The notes under the pieces were generated by a model. That model saw only the letters and a list, made by a program, of their open reading frames with translations, made no database searches and was not told where the DNA came from. Shown here piece by piece: positions 13,466-16,616 of a stretch of 16,616 nucleotides of DNA (position 1 is the stretch's first letter; the number at the start of each line of letters is the position of its first letter). Origin of the DNA: Caulobacteraceae bacterium (GTDB lineage Bacteria; Pseudomonadota; Alphaproteobacteria; Caulobacterales; Caulobacteraceae); NCBI GenBank assembly GCA_947484535.1, contig CANKPO010000005.1, positions 1 through 16,616 of the forward strand, in the 5' to 3' direction. Both the position numbers and the translations under genes were made by a program.

Positions 13466-15343
13466 TCACCCCCGCCTGAAATAGTCATAGATGCGCTGGG
13501 CGAGCGGGCCGCTGACCCCATCGACCTTTTCCAGTTCGCCAATCTCGGCCCGCGACACCCCCTTGGCTGAGCCGAAGGCGTGCAGCAGGGCGCGCTTGCG
13601 GCCCGGCCCGATGCCGTCAATCTCATCCAGAGGGTTCTTGATCATCTCCGCCGCCCGTTTGGCGCGGTGGGTGCCGATGGCAAAGCGGTGGGCCTCGTCG
13701 CGCAGCCTTTGCAGATAATAGAGGATTGGGCTCTTGGGCTCGAGCATGCGGGGCGTCTTACCCGGCAAGAAGAACCGCTCAAGGCCTGCGTCCCGGTCCG
13801 GCCCCTTGGCGACCCCGACGAGGGCAACATCCTCGACGCCCAGCTCAGTCAGCACGGCTATGGCCTCGGCCAACTGTCCGGCCCCGCCGTCGATCAGAAC
13901 CAAATCCGGACGCGGGGTTGGCGTGCCTTCACCCTCTTCCTTGACCATGCGGGCAAAGCGGCGGCGCAGGACCTCACGCATCATGCCATAGTCGTCACCG
14001 GGGACCAGTTCAGTGTCCTTGATATTGAACTTGCGATATTGGCTCTTCATGAAGCCATCGGGTCCGGCCACGATCATGCCGCCCACGGCATTGGTGCCCA
14101 TAATGTGGGAATTATCATAGACCTCGATCCGCTCGGGCGGGCCGTCCAGTTCGAAGGTCTCGGCCACCGCAGCGAGCAGCTTGCCTTGGGCGGAGCTTTC
14201 CGCCATCCGCCGACCCAAGGCCTCGCGGGCATTGGTCAGGGCATGGTGCACCAGATCGAGCTTCTCGCCGCGCTTGGGCGTTGCGATCTCGACCTTGCGC
14301 CCAGATTTCAGGCTAAAGGCCTCGGCGAGGAGCGCGTGGTTGGGAGCCTCATGCGAGGTCAAGATCAGGCGCGGCACCGGCTGGGAATCGTAAAACTGGC
14401 CCAAAAAGGCATCGAGAATGTCCTCATCCTCATCTTGCCGATCCACGCGCGGGAAATAGGCGCGGTTGCCCCAGTTCTGGCCCGCACGGAAGAAGAACAC
14501 CTGAACACAGGCCTGCCCGCCCTCGCTGAACAGGGCAAAGACGTCGGCCTCCTCGACCGTATCGGGATTGATCGACTGGTCCTGACTGACGGCCGATAGG
14601 GCGCGTAGACGGTCGCGCAGCCAAGCCGCCCGCTCATAGTCCATATCTTCGGCCGCTTGGCTCATTTCGTTCGACAGGCGCTTTTGCACCAGCCGGCTCT
14701 TGCCTGACAGAAAATCATGGGCTTCTTCGACCAGCGCCGAATAGTCCTTTGGCGCGATCAGATCGACGCACGGCGCGGCGCAGCGTTTGATCTGATGCAG
14801 CATGCAGGGCCGGGTTCGGCTCTCAAACACGCTGTCAGTGCAGGAGCGCAGCAGGAACGCCTTTTGCAAGCTATTGACGGTGCGGTTCACCGCCCAGGCC
14901 GAGGCGAAGGGGCCAAAATAGTCGCCCTTGATCGTGTGGGCCCCGCGATGTTTGCGGATCTGCGGCGAGGCATGGTCGCGGCGGATCAGGATCTCTGGGA
15001 AGGTCTTGTCATCGCGCAGCAGCACATTGAAGCGCGGCTTGAGCGACTTGATGAAGTTGATTTCCAGCAGCAGGGCTTCGGTTTCGGTCTTGGTTGTGAC
15101 GAACTCCATCGACCGGGTCAGGTGGACCATGTGGGCGATGCGCTGGGTATGGAACCGGCCCTGGGCGTATTGGGTGACCCGTTTCTTTAGGCTCTTGGCC
15201 TTGCCGACATAGAGCACCTCGCCAGCCTCGCCCATCATGCGATAGACGCCGGGACTGTCGGGCAGGCGCAGGGACTCGTCCTTGATCAGGTCCATCCCCT
15301 TGAGGGGTGTTTCAGACGGGATGTCGGGCGCGTCGGTGGTCAT
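13466..15343 (-). CDS. uvrC: UvrABC excinuclease subunit C
   Basis: The 625-residue protein is full-length UvrC, which makes the 3' and 5' incisions in nucleotide excision repair. A GIY-YIG nuclease domain starts at PGVYRM (31-36) with [13 protein letters not shown] (44-56). A Cys-containing region [15 protein letters not shown] is followed by a UvrB-binding UVR helix pair (about 205-250). The RNase H-like endonuclease follows, with [17 protein letters not shown] and [12 protein letters not shown]. Tandem helix-hairpin-helix motifs ([29 protein letters not shown]) end the protein. ATG 15343 has no ribosome site but a TATATC -10-like box ends six bases before it; an internal ATG (Met17) with AAGGGG directly adjacent is an alternative. 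It is divergent from the GST-like gene, with pgsA downstream. Confidence 0.96.
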   Translation of the reverse strand: MTTDAPDIPSETPLKGMDLIKDESLRLPDSPGVYRMMGEAGEVLYVGKAKSLKKRVTQYAQGRFHTQRIAHMVHLTRSMEFVTTKTETEALLLEINFIKSLKPRFNVLLRDDKTFPEILIRRDHASPQIRKHRGAHTIKGDYFGPFASAWAVNRTVNSLQKAFLLRSCTDSVFESRTRPCMLHQIKRCAAPCVDLIAPKDYSALVEEAHDFLSGKSRLVQKRLSNEMSQAAEDMDYERAAWLRDRLRALSAVSQDQSINPDTVEEADVFALFSEGGQACVQVFFFRAGQNWGNRAYFPRVDRQDEDEDILDAFLGQFYDSQPVPRLILTSHEAPNHALLAEAFSLKSGRKVEIATPKRGEKLDLVHHALTNAREALGRRMAESSAQGKLLAAVAETFELDGPPERIEVYDNSHIMGTNAVGGMIVAGPDGFMKSQYRKFNIKDTELVPGDDYGMMREVLRRRFARMVKEEGEGTPTPRPDLVLIDGGAGQLAEAIAVLTELGVEDVALVGVAKGPDRDAGLERFFLPGKTPRMLEPKSPILYYLQRLRDEAHRFAIGTHRAKRAAEMIKNPLDEIDGIGPGRKRALLHAFGSAKGVSRAEIGELEKVDGVSGPLAQRIYDYFRRG

Positions 15344-15349
15344 GGGGCA

Positions 15350-15355
15350 GATATA
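15350..15355 (-). promoter_or_regulatory. -10-like box directly before uvrC
   Basis: TATATC on the minus strand ends six bases before the uvrC ATG, so the predicted start of transcription is the A of the start codon. No convincing -35 is seen 17 bases upstream (GCGCAA). This is weak evidence taken alone. Confidence 0.3.
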
Positions 15356-15464
15356 GGACAGATTCTGCAGATTTGCGCCCCGTCCGACGATGGAACGATG
15401 CTGTTGAAGGCCCCACCTTCCGTGGCATAAGCCTTGGCAAAGCTATAGCGCCCCGGGAGGCCCC

Positions 15465-16394
15465 ATGTCTGACGCCATCATCCTGCACCATTACGATACC
15501 TCGCCCTTTTCGGAGAAGATCCGGGTCCTGTTTGGGCTCAAGGGCATGGCCTGGACCTCGGTCCATGTGCCCAACATGATGCCAAAGCCCGACTTTACAC
15601 CCCTGAGCGGCGGCTATCGGCGCACCCCGGCCCTGCAGATCGGGGCGGATGTCTATTGCGACAGCCAGGTCATGATGGCCGAGATTGAGCGCCGCTGTCC
15701 GACCCCGTCGATGGTGCCCGATGATGCCGCTGGTCTGGTCTGGCCGATCAACTGGTGGGCGGACCGCCTGTTTTTCCAAACCACTGTGCCGATCATCTTT
15801 GGCGCGCTGGGCGACAAGACCCCCGAAGCCTTCATCAAGGACCGCGAAAAGCTTTCGGGCCGTCCCTTCGATGTGGCCGCCATGAAGGGCGCGATGGGGC
15901 CGATGAAGCAGCAGTGGCGTTCTCAGATGGGCTGGCTGGAGGCCCAGTTGGCCGCGTCCAAGTCCGGCTGGCTGGTCGGCAAGCGGCCCAGCCTTGCCGA
16001 TGCGGCGGCCTATATGAATGTCTGGTTCTTGGCCCGGAACCTCCCTCAGGTCGTTGCTGAACTGACCGCTGACATGCCCCATATTGCCGCGTGGCAAGCG
16101 ATGGTCGAGGCCTTTGGTCACGGCAGACCCACAGAGATGGACGGTCCAACGGCGCTGGCCATAGCCAAGGCCGCCACGCCTTTGGGTACTGAAATCCACG
16201 ACGAGGCTGACCCCTTGGGCGTCAAGGTCGGCGACTCCGTCACCGTCATGGCCGACGACTATGGCCGCGATCAGGTCAAGGGTACCTTGGTGGCCGCTAA
16301 TCGCGAACGGATCGTCATCTCCCGCGATGAGCTCGCCGTCGGCACGGTCCACGTCCACTTCCCCCGCACGGGCTATTTCGCCTTTCCGGGGTAG
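15465..16394 (+). CDS. Glutathione S-transferase-like protein with C-terminal extension
   Basis: The 309-residue protein begins with a thioredoxin-fold GST N-terminal domain: HHYDTSPFSEKIRVLFGLKG (8-27) with Ser13 at the usual catalytic/glutathione-contact position, cis-Pro55 in RRTPALQIG and the glutathione-binding acidic-Ser pair Asp66-Ser67. A helical GST C-terminal domain spans about 90-220 and includes PSLADAAAYMNVWF (175-188) with the helix-capping Asp. Typical GSTs end near residue 200-230. Here about 80 further residues follow, rich in beta-forming sequence (GVKVGDSVTVMADDYGRDQVKGTLV, ERIVISRD), which resemble a small beta-barrel. GGGAGG eight bases upstream supports the ATG. It is divergent from uvrC; copy 2 of the palindromic element begins four bases after the stop. 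Substrate unknown. Confidence 0.88.
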   Translation: MSDAIILHHYDTSPFSEKIRVLFGLKGMAWTSVHVPNMMPKPDFTPLSGGYRRTPALQIGADVYCDSQVMMAEIERRCPTPSMVPDDAAGLVWPINWWADRLFFQTTVPIIFGALGDKTPEAFIKDREKLSGRPFDVAAMKGAMGPMKQQWRSQMGWLEAQLAASKSGWLVGKRPSLADAAAYMNVWFLARNLPQVVAELTADMPHIAAWQAMVEAFGHGRPTEMDGPTALAIAKAATPLGTEIHDEADPLGVKVGDSVTVMADDYGRDQVKGTLVAANRERIVISRDELAVGTVHVHFPRTGYFAFPG

Positions 16395-16398
16395 GGGC

Positions 16399-16507
16399 AA
16401 ACAAGGCCCCCTTCGGCGCTGCGCGCCACTTCCCCCAGAGGGGGAAGATCTTAGATTCTTAATTCTTCCCCCTCTGGGGGAAGTACCGGCGAAGCCGGGG
16501 TAGGGGG
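16399..16507 (-). repeat. 109-bp palindromic intergenic element, copy 2 (inverted)
   Basis: This is the reverse-orientation copy of 2081-2189. The central stem is slightly better here: element positions 25/79 and 40/64 are paired in this copy and mismatched in copy 1. A local GGCGCGCAGCGCC hairpin replaces the CCCGAAGGG hairpin of copy 1. It starts four bases after the GST-like stop and ends eight bases before the stop of the next, convergent gene, filling almost the whole space between them. Confidence 0.9.
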
Positions 16508-16515
16508 TCTTTTGC

Positions 16516-16616
16516 CTATTGCTTCCTAAACCGGCCAGAACCAGACGCCATCAGGGCCAAGGCCCAGTCTTCGGGGATCAGTTTGGCCAGCACGGCGATG
16601 GCCTTGTTGGGGGCAC
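16516..16616 (-). CDS. C-terminal end of an unidentified protein (possibly a short-chain dehydrogenase)
   Basis: A minus-strand frame enters from the window edge and ends at TAG (16518-16516), giving 32 residues: APNKAIAVLAKLIPEDWA then LALMASGSGRFRKQ. Codon use with G/C third positions and the placement eight bases before copy 2 of the palindromic element support a real gene end. The amphipathic helix and basic tail recall the C-terminus of short-chain dehydrogenases, but 32 residues are too few to assign a family. The rest of the gene lies beyond the window. Confidence 0.55.
   Translation of the reverse strand, partial: APNKAIAVLAKLIPEDWALALMASGSGRFRKQ

Noticed and set aside
13580..14599. 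339-residue plus-strand frame inside uvrC
   Set aside because: It is antisense to strongly conserved UvrC domains and arises from the high GC content at third codon positions; no recognisable domain.
15312..16400. 362-residue minus-strand frame across the GST-like gene
   Set aside because: It is the antisense shadow of a well-supported GST-like gene with a good ribosome site; the translation shows no family motif.

Overview
The window looks like chromosomal DNA of an alphaproteobacterium of the order Caulobacterales. The main pointer is a minus-strand gene (9620-11287) that closely fits Caulobacter crescentus PdeA (CC3396), a cyclic-di-GMP phosphodiesterase with a degenerate GEDEF motif and a C-terminal Arg-Gly. 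Other pointers are the DUF4170 gene beside an inositol-monophosphatase-family gene, the uvrC-pgsA pair, and promoter-like sites of the TTGNNG / GCTANA kind. GC content judged by eye is about 60 percent, lower than typical Caulobacter or Brevundimonas, so an Asticcacaulis-like genus is possible; the genus is an inference. The content is mostly housekeeping and accessory metabolism. I see no phage, insertion sequence, CRISPR array, rRNA or tRNA.

Layout. 1-1116 (-): N-terminal two thirds of an exported gamma-glutamyltransferase-family enzyme, cut by the window edge. 1181-2071 (+): NAD(P)-binding epimerase-like protein. 2072-2460: gene-free region packed with palindromic repeats. 2461-5070 (-): CorA magnesium channel, a secreted CHAP amidase, a small hotdog-fold protein and a small exported four-cysteine protein, with a terminator between the last two. 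5343-6635 (+): acyl-CoA dehydrogenase with its own terminator, followed by a MAPEG-family membrane protein. 7207-9571 (+): a compact operon of pmbA/tldE, a CysQ-like phosphatase and DUF4170. 9620-12001 (-): pdeA and, upstream, a GNAT acetyltransferase. 12274-12771 (+): Lrp/AsnC regulator with a TTG start, sharing stop-codon bases with pgsA. 12768-15343 (-): uvrC then pgsA, a likely operon. 15465-16394 (+): glutathione S-transferase-like protein with an unusual C-terminal extension. 16516-16616 (-): C-terminal end of an unidentified protein, perhaps a short-chain dehydrogenase.

The most informative non-coding features are two copies of a 109-bp palindromic element (2081-2189 and, inverted, 16399-16507). 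They align without gaps at 94 of 109 positions. They differ by a compensatory base-pair change inside a 20-bp stem, and both lie within about 10 bases of stop codons in convergent gene pairs. That pattern suggests selection on structure, for example as a bidirectional terminator or mRNA 3'-end element.

All genes shown belong to known families, and I did not find a clearly new multi-gene system. The better leads are the covarying repeat, the PdeA orthologue with its conserved degradation-type tail, a structured leader in front of the small exported Cys protein, possible leaderless transcripts for pmbA and uvrC, and the C-terminal extension of the GST-like protein.
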